Source: UBA1858 sp964636225
Lineage (GTDB): Bacteria > Pseudomonadota > Gammaproteobacteria > UBA4575
Assembly: GCA_964636225.1 (NCBI GenBank)
Contig: CAZWQM010000005.1
Span: 1-64,000 of the forward strand
DNA: 64,000 bases
Direction of reading: 5' to 3'
Part shown: positions 17,398 through 26,641 of the stretch, piece by piece
Layout of the letters: each line of letters begins with the position of its first letter
Position numbering within the stretch: the first letter of the stretch is position 1
Made by a program: the position numbers and the translations under genes
The notes under the pieces: generated by a model
Database searches by the model: none
What the model was told of the DNA's origin: nothing
What the model saw: the letters and a program-made list of their open reading frames with translations, nothing else

Positions 17398-18045
17398 TTA
17401 ATTGCCGTTCCAATTAAGAAAGTTACTCAATAATTGTAGTCCATTATCCGCACTTTTTTCAGGATGGCATTGCATGGCAAACACTTTACCATCCGCCAGA
17501 ACAGATGAAAATTCTATTCCGTAATCCGTCACTCCGGCTGATTGGCCGGGGCATGCAAGATTGACGAAAAAGCTGTGTACAAAATAAAAATAGCTGTGCT
17601 GCTCAATGCCGAACCATAGCGGATGATCAAATTTTTGTTGAATCGTATTCCAGCCCATGTGAGGTATTTTAAAGTGGCTATCCACTGATGAGGCTTTAAA
17701 GGTTTTGGAAAACGCCTCAACTGTTCCTTCTAATAAACCTAGACACGGGGTTCCTCCGTTTTCCTCGCTGCTTTTCAGTAACACCTGCATTCCCATGCAT
17801 ATACCTAAAAAAGGTTTTTCACGCGCGGCTTTGTGAATGACATCCACTAGGCCTAACGCTTGAATGTGATGCATACAGTCTTTAGCTGCACCCTGACCGG
17901 GAAATACAACGCGATCACAGTTGTTAATGGCGGTGACATCCTGGCTGATTTCTATATCAAATTTATCATTCGATACTTTTTCCAGAGCACTGTATACGGA
18001 ATGCAGATTACTCATTCCATAATCAACAATGACTACTTTTTGCAT
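17398..18045 (-). CDS. hisH: Imidazole glycerol phosphate synthase, glutamine amidotransferase subunit
   Basis: The protein has 215 residues and a class I glutamine amidotransferase fold. It supplies ammonia to HisF. The nucleophile Cys lies in FLGICMGMQVLL near residue 83, and the His-Glu pair in MQCHPEKS near residue 193. It starts VVIVDYGMSNLHSV, typical of HisH. It lies 57 bases downstream of hisB and 18 upstream of hisA in one transcription unit. Confidence 0.97.
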   Translation of the reverse strand: MQKVVIVDYGMSNLHSVYSALEKVSNDKFDIEISQDVTAINNCDRVVFPGQGAAKDCMHHIQALGLVDVIHKAAREKPFLGICMGMQVLLKSSEENGGTPCLGLLEGTVEAFSKTFKASSVDSHFKIPHMGWNTIQQKFDHPLWFGIEQHSYFYFVHSFFVNLACPGQSAGVTDYGIEFSSVLADGKVFAMQCHPEKSADNGLQLLSNFLNWNGN

Positions 18046-18101
18046 AATAAAAGGATAACGGCTGATGTGTGCAACAAATTAGAGTCCTGCTGAAGTGCCG
18101 C

Positions 18102-18695
18102 TTATAGCGCTCCCTTGGTCGAAGGAAGTTGATCCATCATGCGCGGATCCTTCTCACAGGCAACCCGTAATGCTCTGCCCAATGCCTTAAATATTGTCTC
18201 TGCAATATGATGTGCATTACTACCACGCAAATTATCCACATGCATGGTTACCTGAGCGTGATTAACAAAACCCTGCAGGAATTCAATTATCAAATCCACA
18301 TCAAAATCGCCGATTCTCGCACGCGGATAATCGACATGGTATTCAAGCCCAGGACGCCCTGAGAAATCGATAACGACTCTTGATAGCGCTTCATCCAGCG
18401 GCACATAAGCATGACCGTAACGACGCACACCCTTTTTATCTCCCATCGCCTTGTTGAATGCCTGTCCAAGGGTAATGCCGGTATCTTCGACCGTGTGGTG
18501 AGCATCAATATGGAGATCACCCGTCGCCTTTAGACTGATATCAAATTGCCCATGCCGAACCACCTGATCCAGCATGTGGTCAAGAAAGGGTATCCCGCTA
18601 TCCAGTTTTCCTTTTCCACTACCATCAATTTCCAGTTCTACTGAAATTTGGGTTTCCAGAGTATTTCTTTCGATTTTTGCGTCTCGTGAAGACAT
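18102..18695 (-). CDS. hisB: Imidazoleglycerol-phosphate dehydratase
   Basis: The protein has 197 residues and is a monofunctional dehydratase, without the phosphatase domain found fused in E. coli. It converts imidazole glycerol phosphate to imidazole acetol phosphate and uses Mn2+ sites formed by two His-His motifs: DAHHTVEDTG near residue 67 and SNAHHIAET near 165. It is the first gene of the his-tat run on the minus strand; the promoter is expected in the 44 bases before it or upstream of dtd. Confidence 0.97.
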   Translation of the reverse strand: MSSRDAKIERNTLETQISVELEIDGSGKGKLDSGIPFLDHMLDQVVRHGQFDISLKATGDLHIDAHHTVEDTGITLGQAFNKAMGDKKGVRRYGHAYVPLDEALSRVVIDFSGRPGLEYHVDYPRARIGDFDVDLIIEFLQGFVNHAQVTMHVDNLRGSNAHHIAETIFKALGRALRVACEKDPRMMDQLPSTKGAL

Positions 18696-18739
18696 AGTAT
18701 TGTTAATTTTAAAAGATAAAGTTTGATTGTAGAGCCAAT

Positions 18740-19177
18740 TTACACTTCTAGCCAGAATGTAACTGGCCCATCATTGGTGAGTGTCACTTTCATATCTGCG
18801 CCAAATACTCCGTGTTGAACTCGTTCGTATTCATTTCTGGCATCCATGGTCAGTTGGTCAAAAAGAGACTTGCCAATACTAGCCGAAACATTTTTTCCAA
18901 AACTGGGCCGATTTCCCCGTGTAGTGTCGGCCACCAGTGTAAATTGCGGTACGAGAATCAGGCCACCCTGAATATCCAGCAAACTCAGATTCATTTTATC
19001 AGCATTATCCGCGAATATGCGGTAATTCAGAATACGCTTTAGTAAACGCCGGCCTTTCTTCGCATTATCATCGGCTTCTACCGCGACCAGAGCGACAATT
19101 CCATAATCAATCTTTGCTACTGTTTGAGTATCGATCTCAACCCGGCCCTGGGTAACCCGCTGAATAAGCCCTATCAT
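18740..19177 (-). CDS. dtd: D-aminoacyl-tRNA deacylase
   Basis: The protein has 145 residues and recycles D-aminoacyl-tRNA by hydrolysing the ester bond, protecting translation. The start MIGLIQRVTQGRVEI and the cross-subunit motifs NRPSFGK (family SxQPSF region shows drift to RGNRPSF) and NDGPVTFWLEV with the Gly-cis-Pro are present. It overlaps the end of pip by 4 bases (ATGA type), so the two genes are translationally coupled, and precedes hisB by 44 bases. Confidence 0.95.
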   Translation of the reverse strand: MIGLIQRVTQGRVEIDTQTVAKIDYGIVALVAVEADDNAKKGRRLLKRILNYRIFADNADKMNLSLLDIQGGLILVPQFTLVADTTRGNRPSFGKNVSASIGKSLFDQLTMDARNEYERVQHGVFGADMKVTLTNDGPVTFWLEV

Positions 19178-20124
19178 GTGTAAAGATTTGCCAGCTCATT
19201 GGTAGACTTAACCAGAGCGCTGACAATTTCAGCTTCGGTCGCCGAGTGTCCGCTGGTTGGCGCAATATAGTAATTGGCTTGCGGCCAGGCATCATGCAGA
19301 GCTTCTGCCTGGTTCATTGGGCACACTACATCATAACGGCCATGCACAATATATCCAGGAATATTAACCAGGCAATGCGCATTACGTAAAAGCTGATTTG
19401 GCTCCAGGTAAGAATTGTTCATAAAATAGTGGCACTCAATTCTTGCCAGGCTTAATGCCACCGACTCATCGCCGAAGTATTTCGTCACGCTAGATTTGGG
19501 ATGCAGGGTCGATGTACGGCCCTCCCATAACGACCATTCGCGCGCTGCGCGCATTTGTTCTTTTTTATCTTCACTGGTAAGTCGTCGATAATAAGCCGCG
19601 ACCATATTGTCACGCTCATTTACGGGAATAACCGCCTGATAGTCTTTCCAGTAGTCTGGAAAGATAGCACTGGCACCCTGCTGATAGAACCATTCAATAT
19701 CTTCGGGTCGACACAGAAATATTCCTCGCAACACAAGACCCAGCACTTTGTCCGAGTGCGCTTGCGCATAAGCAAGACCCAGAGTGGATCCCCAGGAACC
19801 TCCAAATACCACCCATTTATCAACTTCCAAATGATGACGAATCGCTTCGATATCTTCAATTAAATGCGCTGTGGTATTTTGCTCCAGACTTGCATGCGGC
19901 CGTGAGCGGCCCGACCCACGCTGGTCAAACAATATGATGCGGTATCTAGTCGGATCAAAAAACCTGGGGTGATAACTTTCACAGCCAGCACCCGGCCCAC
20001 CGTGTAGAAACACTGCGGGTATGCCTTGAGGGTTTCCATATTCCGCCACCCACAATTCGTGACCTGCCGAGACAGACAGATAAAATTCTTTACGTGGGGA
20101 TATCTCTGGATAAAGTGTTAACAT
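19174..20124 (-). CDS. pip: Proline iminopeptidase
   Basis: The protein has 316 residues and an alpha/beta hydrolase fold of peptidase family S33. It removes N-terminal proline from peptides in the cytoplasm. HGGPGAGC forms the oxyanion region, the nucleophile Ser lies in GGSWGSTLG near residue 110, the Asp in GRYDVVCP and the His in SGHSATE. FDQRGSGRS is the family's conserved strand. It overlaps dtd by 4 bases and is divergent from ttcA, 28 bases apart, so promoters of both lie in a very small space. Confidence 0.93.
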   Translation of the reverse strand: MLTLYPEISPRKEFYLSVSAGHELWVAEYGNPQGIPAVFLHGGPGAGCESYHPRFFDPTRYRIILFDQRGSGRSRPHASLEQNTTAHLIEDIEAIRHHLEVDKWVVFGGSWGSTLGLAYAQAHSDKVLGLVLRGIFLCRPEDIEWFYQQGASAIFPDYWKDYQAVIPVNERDNMVAAYYRRLTSEDKKEQMRAAREWSLWEGRTSTLHPKSSVTKYFGDESVALSLARIECHYFMNNSYLEPNQLLRNAHCLVNIPGYIVHGRYDVVCPMNQAEALHDAWPQANYYIAPTSGHSATEAEIVSALVKSTNELANLYT

Positions 20125-20152
20125 TTACGTTTTTCGTTATTGGGTTCATCAC

Positions 20153-20911
20153 ATGCAATATACAAAACCACCCAAATCATTATTACATCTTACTGGCAAA
20201 GCCATTGCGGATTATGAAATGATTCAGCCCAATGATCGTGTGCTGCTTGGGCTCTCAGGAGGCAAAGACTCACTAAGTCTGTTACATATTTTATTGCATT
20301 TAAAAAAACATGCACCGATTTCTTTTGATGTAGGCGTTGTAACGGTCGATCCACAGTCCGATTCATTTGATCCTTCTCCGTTAAAACCCTATCTGAGTTC
20401 TCTGGAGGTGCCTTATTTTTATCAGTCCGAGCCGATTCTGGATTTGGCAGATAAACATATGGACAATAAATCATTCTGCTCATTTTGTTCGCGCATGAAA
20501 CGAGGCATTATTTATAGTACTGCGAGGAAGCATAATTACAATGTTATTGCGCTTGCCCAGCATCTGGATGACCTTGCCGAAAGCTTTTTGATGTCAGCAT
20601 TTCATGGTGGAAAATTAGACACTATGAAAGCTAATTACACTATTGATGCAGGTGATTTACGCGTTATTCGACCATTAATCTATGCACGAGAGAGACAAAC
20701 TCAGGCATTTGCGGAAGATGCCGAATTGCCTGTTATTATGGAAAACTGTCCCGCCTGTTTTGATATGCCGACGCAACGCTATTACTTTAAGCAGCTACTA
20801 AATAATGAAGAAAAAAATAACCCCGGCGTTTATAAAAGCCTGTTATCTGCCATGCGCCCACTAATCAGTAAAAACAATACACATAACAACAAACCACAAG
20901 CGAATATCTAG
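20153..20911 (+). CDS. ttcA: tRNA 2-thiocytidine biosynthesis protein TtcA
   Basis: The protein has 252 residues. TtcA puts sulfur on cytidine 32 of several tRNAs, using ATP and an iron-sulfur cluster. The PP-loop is SGGKDSLSLL near residue 34. The Cys pair of the cluster is CSFCSRMKRG near residue 107, with the third Cys in ENCPACFDMP near 200. It is shorter than the E. coli protein (about 311), but all functional motifs remain. The acyltransferase gene starts only 2 bases after its stop, which points to cotranscription. Confidence 0.93.
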   Translation: MQYTKPPKSLLHLTGKAIADYEMIQPNDRVLLGLSGGKDSLSLLHILLHLKKHAPISFDVGVVTVDPQSDSFDPSPLKPYLSSLEVPYFYQSEPILDLADKHMDNKSFCSFCSRMKRGIIYSTARKHNYNVIALAQHLDDLAESFLMSAFHGGKLDTMKANYTIDAGDLRVIRPLIYARERQTQAFAEDAELPVIMENCPACFDMPTQRYYFKQLLNNEEKNNPGVYKSLLSAMRPLISKNNTHNNKPQANI

Positions 20912-20913
20912 CC

Positions 20914-21813
20914 TTGGCATCACCCCTCAAAAATACATTAGCAGCATTTTTTTTCCAAGCACTATTCAAGGCGTTATCCATTTTTTCCCTTGGAGCACAC
21001 CACGCTATAGGAAGCCTCATAGGTCGCTTGCTATTTATGTTTAAAAACAGAAACAAACATATCGCTGAAGTTAATATAAATATTTGTTTCCCAAGATTGG
21101 ACGATCGCGAAAAAACACAGCTTTTAAAAAAAACATTACGCGAAAATGGCAAAACCCTGATTGAATGTTTCTGGTTATGGCGTCACCCTCAACAGGTACT
21201 GGGCTCTCTGTCAGGCTCTATTCATAATGAGCATGTACTTAAACAGGCGGGGAAGCAGGGCTCGCTATTTGTTACCCCCCATTTTGGTTCCTGGGAATTT
21301 ATTGGTTTATTAACTGCGTCATACAGCAACTTGTTGATCTTATACGCACCACCCAAATCAGCCTATGTTGACATGCTTTCCTGTCAGGGCAGGAGCAGTA
21401 CTGGTGGCAAGGTTCTCAGCACTACAAATCTAAACGCCAGACAATTGATAAAACATGTTAAAAGTGGCGGCAGCATAGGAATACTGCCGGATCAAGTGCC
21501 AGATGGAAATGGTGGTTGTTATTCTCAGTTTTATGGAAGAAAAGCATATACCAGTACACTGGTATGTAAACTTGCCAATAAATTACGCTGTCCCGTAATA
21601 TTTTGTTATGCACTAAGGAATTCTAAAATACCCCTGCGATATGACGCATATTATTACGAGGCTCCTGACGAAATTTATAGCGATGATATATCTATAGGGA
21701 CAGATGCTTTAAACAAATGCATAGAAAGCTACATCAATACGAGGCCTGAACAGTATCTGTGGGGGTACAAAAGATTTAAAAAGCCCGCAGCGGGGGTTAA
21801 AAACCCATACTAG
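20914..21813 (+). CDS. Lipid A biosynthesis acyltransferase-family protein
   Basis: The protein has 299 residues from a TTG start. It belongs to the LpxL/HtrB acyltransferase family, inner-membrane enzymes that add secondary acyl chains to lipid A. An N-terminal hydrophobic helix is present. The catalytic H-x4-E is HFGSWEF near residue 124, followed by LYAPPKSAYVDM and the substrate motif GILPDQVPDGNGG. LpxL and LpxM cannot be told apart here, and some relatives act on other lipids. The TTG is the only candidate near ttcA's stop. Convergent with the methyltransferase, 1 base apart. Confidence 0.85.
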   Translation: MASPLKNTLAAFFFQALFKALSIFSLGAHHAIGSLIGRLLFMFKNRNKHIAEVNINICFPRLDDREKTQLLKKTLRENGKTLIECFWLWRHPQQVLGSLSGSIHNEHVLKQAGKQGSLFVTPHFGSWEFIGLLTASYSNLLILYAPPKSAYVDMLSCQGRSSTGGKVLSTTNLNARQLIKHVKSGGSIGILPDQVPDGNGGCYSQFYGRKAYTSTLVCKLANKLRCPVIFCYALRNSKIPLRYDAYYYEAPDEIYSDDISIGTDALNKCIESYINTRPEQYLWGYKRFKKPAAGVKNPY

Positions 21814-21814
21814 A

Positions 21815-22387
21815 TTACTTCTTTGCGATCACCATTGCCTGGTTACGCCAGCCTTGCTGAGTATTGCCCTGCAGACCTTCTTCACGATAGACCAGTATTT
21901 GCATGTCGCGGCATAAATGCAACAACTCGTTTTTTTCTAACAAGTAATTTGGATTAGAAGGGCCGATGTTATCCACTTTTTCTATACAAAATGTTTGATA
22001 AATTAGCAACCCACCCGTAATCAGGCTTTCAATCAGATTGTTGAAGGTTGGACGATGGAGAAACTGGGTAACAACAATGACGTTAAAATAATTTTTTTCT
22101 GGTGGATTGTTTTCTATATCCCGTAGTTTAGTAGTAATGTTTAAATGATTTGCCCGGGAATATTCATTCAGCTTTTCCAATGCTATGTTTGATATATCCC
22201 AAGCTTCTACCTGCAGATGATGTTTCGCCATCAGAATGGCGTTGCCACCCAGTCCACTGGCCATATCCAATGCCTTAGCTGTTGTTGGAAGCAGGTGGAC
22301 ATTTTCCGCCAACACTGTAGCAGCCTTTGCATTTTCACAACATTGTTGGGAATAAATGTTATTCCACTTATCTGCTGCTTTATTCAA
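21815..22387 (-). CDS. Class I SAM-dependent methyltransferase
   Basis: The protein has 190 residues. The SAM-binding motif I is ALDMASGLGGNAILMA near residue 38, and the motif II acidic residue is in VEAWDISNIAL. The post-motif VIVVTQFLHRPTFNNLI is consistent with small-molecule or tellurite-type (TehB-like) methyltransferases. Substrate unknown. It begins 6 bases after the trkH stop and so is probably the last gene of the trk-ntr transcription unit. Confidence 0.8.
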   Translation of the reverse strand: MNKAADKWNNIYSQQCCENAKAATVLAENVHLLPTTAKALDMASGLGGNAILMAKHHLQVEAWDISNIALEKLNEYSRANHLNITTKLRDIENNPPEKNYFNVIVVTQFLHRPTFNNLIESLITGGLLIYQTFCIEKVDNIGPSNPNYLLEKNELLHLCRDMQILVYREEGLQGNTQQGWRNQAMVIAKK

Positions 22388-22393
22388 TTTTGT

Positions 22394-23848
22394 TTATCGT
22401 TGCCAGAATACTGGAGTGAATATCACTAACAGAGTAAATATCTCTAAACGACCTAATAACATTCCAAAACATAACACTATTTTATTGAAGTCACTGATCG
22501 TCGCATAATTATGAGCTACCTCTCCAAGGCCTGGACCCATATTATTTAATGTCGCAGCTACTGCCGAAAAAGCAGTCACCTGATCAAGGCCAGTAGCCAT
22601 AAGAATTAACATCATGCAAACATATACCGCGATGTAGGCGGATAAAAATCCCCATACCGCTTCGATAATTCGATCTTCTACCGGCTTCTTGCCCAGTTTT
22701 ACTGCAAACTGTGCGTGTGGGTGAATCAGACGCTTGATTTCACGCATGCCCTGTTTGAATAAAAGCAGGATTCGAATTACCTTCATACCGCCACCCGTCG
22801 AACCGGCACAACCACCCACAAAACTGATCAGGACTAATAAGGCAGGCAATAATGTCGGCCATATTGAAAAGTCTGTTGAAGAAAATCCAGTAGTGGTGCC
22901 CATCGAGACAACCTGGAACACAGATTTTGTAATCAGCGTCATCCAGTCGGGGTCTACTCGATGCATATATAAAATAGAACAGGTGATGATACTTACTACT
23001 GCTAAAATTGAAACATAAGTTTTAAATTCAGCATCGCGCCAGTAATTAAGCACAGAACGACTTCTCCAGGCAATGAAGTGCAAACCAAAATTGGCGCCAG
23101 ACAGCAGCATAAATATAATCACTGCCCATTCAATCAGATTACTGTTGAAGTACTCAATACTGGCGTCATGGGTTGAAAAACCTGCACACGCCACGGTAGC
23201 AAAACTGTGACTGACTGCGTCAAATATGCTCATGCCGGCCGCCCAATATGAAATCGCGCATAAGATCGTCAACGACAGGTAGATATACCAAAGAGTTTTA
23301 GCGGTTTCGGTAATCCGTGGCGTTAATTTGCTGTCTTTCACCGGGCCCGGGGTTTCGGCACGATATAATTGCATACCACCCACACCCAGCATCGGCAATA
23401 TCGCAACTGCCAATACAATAATACCCATACCTCCCAGCCATTGTAATTGCTGGCGGTAAAACAATATGGATAAAGGTAATGAGTCCAGCCCTGACATCAC
23501 AGTTGCACCAGTGGTTGTCAGTCCAGAAATTGATTCAAACAGGCTATCGACTACTGTGATGTGTACTGCATCGGATAATAGTAATGGCAGTCCTCCAAAG
23601 GTCCCCAATACGGTCCAGAATAAAACTACAATAATAAAGCCATCACGCAGCCTTAATTCACCACGTCGTTTATGATACGGCAGCCACAACAAAAAACCTG
23701 TGACTAAAGTGGCGATGAATGAATTGCCAAAGCTGTTGTAAACATCTGTTTCGTTGTAATACAGGCCAACCAGCAAAGGTGGCAGCATGGTAAAACTGAA
23801 TACCATGAGCAACTGTCCGAGAATACGCAGAATAACGCTATGTTGCAT
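22394..23848 (-). CDS. trkH: Trk potassium uptake channel TrkH
   Basis: The protein has 484 residues and about ten or more membrane helices. TrkH forms the K+ pathway of the Trk system, gated by the TrkA ring. Selectivity-filter-like turns are visible, such as GLTTTGATVMSG near residue 110, ATVACAGFSTH near 220, MGTTTGFSSTD near 317 and NNMGPGLGEV near 435. GGCAGSTGGGMKVIR is the TrkH/KtrB signature. It follows trkA by 15 bases. Intact and of family length. Confidence 0.96.
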   Translation of the reverse strand: MQHSVILRILGQLLMVFSFTMLPPLLVGLYYNETDVYNSFGNSFIATLVTGFLLWLPYHKRRGELRLRDGFIIVVLFWTVLGTFGGLPLLLSDAVHITVVDSLFESISGLTTTGATVMSGLDSLPLSILFYRQQLQWLGGMGIIVLAVAILPMLGVGGMQLYRAETPGPVKDSKLTPRITETAKTLWYIYLSLTILCAISYWAAGMSIFDAVSHSFATVACAGFSTHDASIEYFNSNLIEWAVIIFMLLSGANFGLHFIAWRSRSVLNYWRDAEFKTYVSILAVVSIITCSILYMHRVDPDWMTLITKSVFQVVSMGTTTGFSSTDFSIWPTLLPALLVLISFVGGCAGSTGGGMKVIRILLLFKQGMREIKRLIHPHAQFAVKLGKKPVEDRIIEAVWGFLSAYIAVYVCMMLILMATGLDQVTAFSAVAATLNNMGPGLGEVAHNYATISDFNKIVLCFGMLLGRLEIFTLLVIFTPVFWQR

Positions 23849-23863
23849 GTTCGTATTTGACTC

Positions 23864-25237
23864 TTAGACAAATGTGGCGCTGACTTGAAACATTTTCTCG
23901 ACATTACGCACTTTATTTTTATCTGCCAAAAACATGATCACGTGATCTTCAGGTTGAATAATCAAGTCTGGTCGGGCAATGAGTACTTCCTCTTCCCGTA
24001 CGATGGCGCCAATCGCCGTACCATGAGGAAGTTTTAATTCTGCTATTTTTCGACCCACCACTTTTGAAGTATTGGCATCGCCATGTGCCACCGCTTCTAA
24101 TGCTTCCGCAGACCCTTTACGCAAGGAATGTACAGCCACGACATCACCACGACGTATATGTGCCAGCAATGCGCCTATCGTAACTTGTTGGGGTGAGATG
24201 GCGATATCTATCATGCCGCTTTCTACTAGCTCTACATAACTGGGACGGTTGATTAGTGACATAGTTTTTCTGGCACCTAACCGCTTTGCCAGCATGGCTG
24301 ATAATATATTGGCTTCATCGTCGTTTGTTAGCGCGCAAAAAACATCTACACTATCGATATTTTCATCCACCAACATATTCTCATCAGCCGCATCGCCATG
24401 TAAGACAATCGTCTTATCCAGAGTCTCGGACAATTCACGTGCACGGTCGGCATCACGTTCAATTAGTTTAACCCTGAAATTAGGTTCAAGAATCTGGGCA
24501 AGTTGTGAACCAATATTCCCACCACCCGCAATTAGAACTCTTCGATTCGGTTTATCCAGCCCCTGTAACATAGTTGTGACATGCTTTGCCTGCGCGGTAG
24601 CCGCAACAAAGAACAAATCATCGCCGGCTTTTATTAATGTATTCTCGTTAATTTCCTGAACTTTTGAACCTCGGTACATGGCAACAATAGAAGTGTCCAT
24701 TGTTTTCATTCCATCAAAAATTTTACTTACAGCTTTGCCTACAATTTGGCTGTTTGCATTGACTTTTATTGCTACAAGTTGAACTTTACCATTCGCAAAA
24801 TTTAAAACTTGTAGGGCGCCTGGATGTTCAATCAGATTTTGTACATATTTGGACACCAGCAATTCCGGACTGATGAGCACATCCACTGGAAGTGCTTCCT
24901 GTACAAACAGATCTTTGTAGTCTAGATAATCAGCCGTACGTACACGTGCTATTTTTGTCGGCGTGTGAAACAGGGTATAAGCTACCTGACAGGCCACCAT
25001 ATTGGTTTCATCACTGTTTGTCAGTGCCACAATCATATTAGCATCGCGTGCGCCCGCTTTTTCAAGCACGCTGGGATAGGAAGCATGTCCAACGATCGTC
25101 TGAAGATCAGCCTTATCCTGTATTTCTCTAAGAATTTTTGGGTTGCTATCGACTAAGGTTATGTCATTTGATTCGTCTGCCAGACTCAATGCTAACGATC
25201 CACCCACTTGTCCGGCGCCTAGTATAATTATTTTCAT
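23864..25237 (-). CDS. trkA: Trk potassium uptake regulator TrkA
   Basis: The protein has 457 residues with two tandem RCK modules, each with a Rossmann NAD(H)-binding part (IIILGAGQVGGSLA at the start, VLIAGGGNIGSQLA near residue 233) and a C-terminal TrkA_C part. It binds NAD(H) or ATP in the cytoplasm and gates TrkH. The gene lies between ntrX and trkH, as in many relatives of the NtrYX-Trk cluster, so K+ uptake may be tied to the two-component system. Intact. Confidence 0.96.
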   Translation of the reverse strand: MKIIILGAGQVGGSLALSLADESNDITLVDSNPKILREIQDKADLQTIVGHASYPSVLEKAGARDANMIVALTNSDETNMVACQVAYTLFHTPTKIARVRTADYLDYKDLFVQEALPVDVLISPELLVSKYVQNLIEHPGALQVLNFANGKVQLVAIKVNANSQIVGKAVSKIFDGMKTMDTSIVAMYRGSKVQEINENTLIKAGDDLFFVAATAQAKHVTTMLQGLDKPNRRVLIAGGGNIGSQLAQILEPNFRVKLIERDADRARELSETLDKTIVLHGDAADENMLVDENIDSVDVFCALTNDDEANILSAMLAKRLGARKTMSLINRPSYVELVESGMIDIAISPQQVTIGALLAHIRRGDVVAVHSLRKGSAEALEAVAHGDANTSKVVGRKIAELKLPHGTAIGAIVREEEVLIARPDLIIQPEDHVIMFLADKNKVRNVEKMFQVSATFV

Positions 25238-25297
25238 TTATATTCAGAACAGAAATTTAGTTTGAATTGTATCTTTTATGCAGTCCGGTTAACACCA

Positions 25298-26641
25298 CTA
25301 GCCAGACTCTTTTGTATTAATACCGAGTAAACGCAGTTTTCGATAAAGATGTGTTCGCTCCATACCCACCAGATCCGCCAGTTTACTTACACTTCCATCC
25401 GCTCTTTTTAGTTGGTGCAGTAAGTAATGCTTTTCAAAAGCCTCTCTGGCTTCCCGCAGCGGTATATCCATTAAACTTTCAAGCGCGCTGTTTTCATTAG
25501 ATATCTTTTTTGGTTTGCTGGAAAGACTGCGCTTAACGTCTTCAACAGTAATCTCATCCCTCTCACCAGTAACTAAAAGCTCTTGAATAATTGTTTTCAG
25601 CTCAGTGATATTATGTGGCCAGTGATAATGCAGAAATGCATTTTGGGCGGCTATCGAACACTTTTTATATTCATAGTTATCACTGAAACACAGGCTGTCT
25701 ATAATGTAATTTACCAACTCGGGAATATCTTCACTGTGTGTACGCAGTGCAGGCACGCTTATTCGTGTCATTGCGAGCACGGATTGCAACCCATTTAGTT
25801 CTACTGAAGGCTCTTTATTTAATATTGATGCATTGACCGTAACGTTAAAGCGCTTGAATACCTGCACTGCAGCTAATTGATGTAACAGGTCAATAAGTCT
25901 TTTCTGCACGACTGGATTTATTTTATCGATATTTCTAAAAAAGATGGCGCCATCCTGTGCCAGTTTTATGGAATCGATTAATTCACTTTTAAGTTTCGAC
26001 CAGGTAGATTCATTAATACTTGCCATTTCAAACTGCTCGTTCGATACGATGACAAACGGTTTTCCCACACGTTCGCTTAATTCGTGTATGTAACGCGCTG
26101 TAGTATAACGACCCACACCTTCTTCACCGATTACCAGCAGATTGGTATTAACCTGTGAACAACGCTCACATATTTCAAACAATTTTTTCATAACCTCACT
26201 GGTCCCTACCGGGGTTACAAAACTCCTGCTTATATTTCTTGCAAGCGTGTTGTTAGCTTTTTCTTGGGATTCACGACTATCCAGTGCCTTGCGAATGGTC
26301 TGGATTAACTTAGCAGTGGTCAGCGGTTTTTCCACAAACGCATATGCACCTAATCGAGTAGCTTCAACCGCCGTTTCAACCGTGCCGTGACCTGACATCA
26401 TCACAACAGGACATTGCAGAACCTTGTTTTCCTTCCAGTCTTTCAATAGGGTGATACCGTCTTCATCCGGCATCCAGATATCCAATAGCACCAAATCATA
26501 TTCTGTCTGAGTGATTTGTTTGCGGGCACTGGCAGCAGTTTCAGCCGCACTGACTTTGTAACCCTCATCGGACAATATGTCACTGACCAGACCGCATATG
26601 TCGGGTTCATCATCTACCACCAGAATTCTTTCACTATTCAC
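25298..26641 (-). CDS. ntrX: NtrX-like response regulator with degenerate AAA+ domain
   Basis: The protein has 447 residues. The receiver domain (1-120) has the phospho-Asp near 54 (LLDIWMPDEDG) and Lys near 105 (VEKPL), with MSGHGT between. The AAA+ region (about 145-375) is eroded: the P-loop reads GEEGVGRYT (Lys changed to Arg), the GAFTGA loop that contacts sigma-54 is absent, and Walker B is IFFRNID. The C-terminal Fis-type helix-turn-helix (KLADLVGMERTHLYRKLRLL) is intact. It probably binds DNA and responds to NtrY but does not activate sigma-54 as a classical enhancer protein would. It overlaps ntrY by 4 bases. Confidence 0.88.
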   Translation of the reverse strand: MNSERILVVDDEPDICGLVSDILSDEGYKVSAAETAASARKQITQTEYDLVLLDIWMPDEDGITLLKDWKENKVLQCPVVMMSGHGTVETAVEATRLGAYAFVEKPLTTAKLIQTIRKALDSRESQEKANNTLARNISRSFVTPVGTSEVMKKLFEICERCSQVNTNLLVIGEEGVGRYTTARYIHELSERVGKPFVIVSNEQFEMASINESTWSKLKSELIDSIKLAQDGAIFFRNIDKINPVVQKRLIDLLHQLAAVQVFKRFNVTVNASILNKEPSVELNGLQSVLAMTRISVPALRTHSEDIPELVNYIIDSLCFSDNYEYKKCSIAAQNAFLHYHWPHNITELKTIIQELLVTGERDEITVEDVKRSLSSKPKKISNENSALESLMDIPLREAREAFEKHYLLHQLKRADGSVSKLADLVGMERTHLYRKLRLLGINTKESG

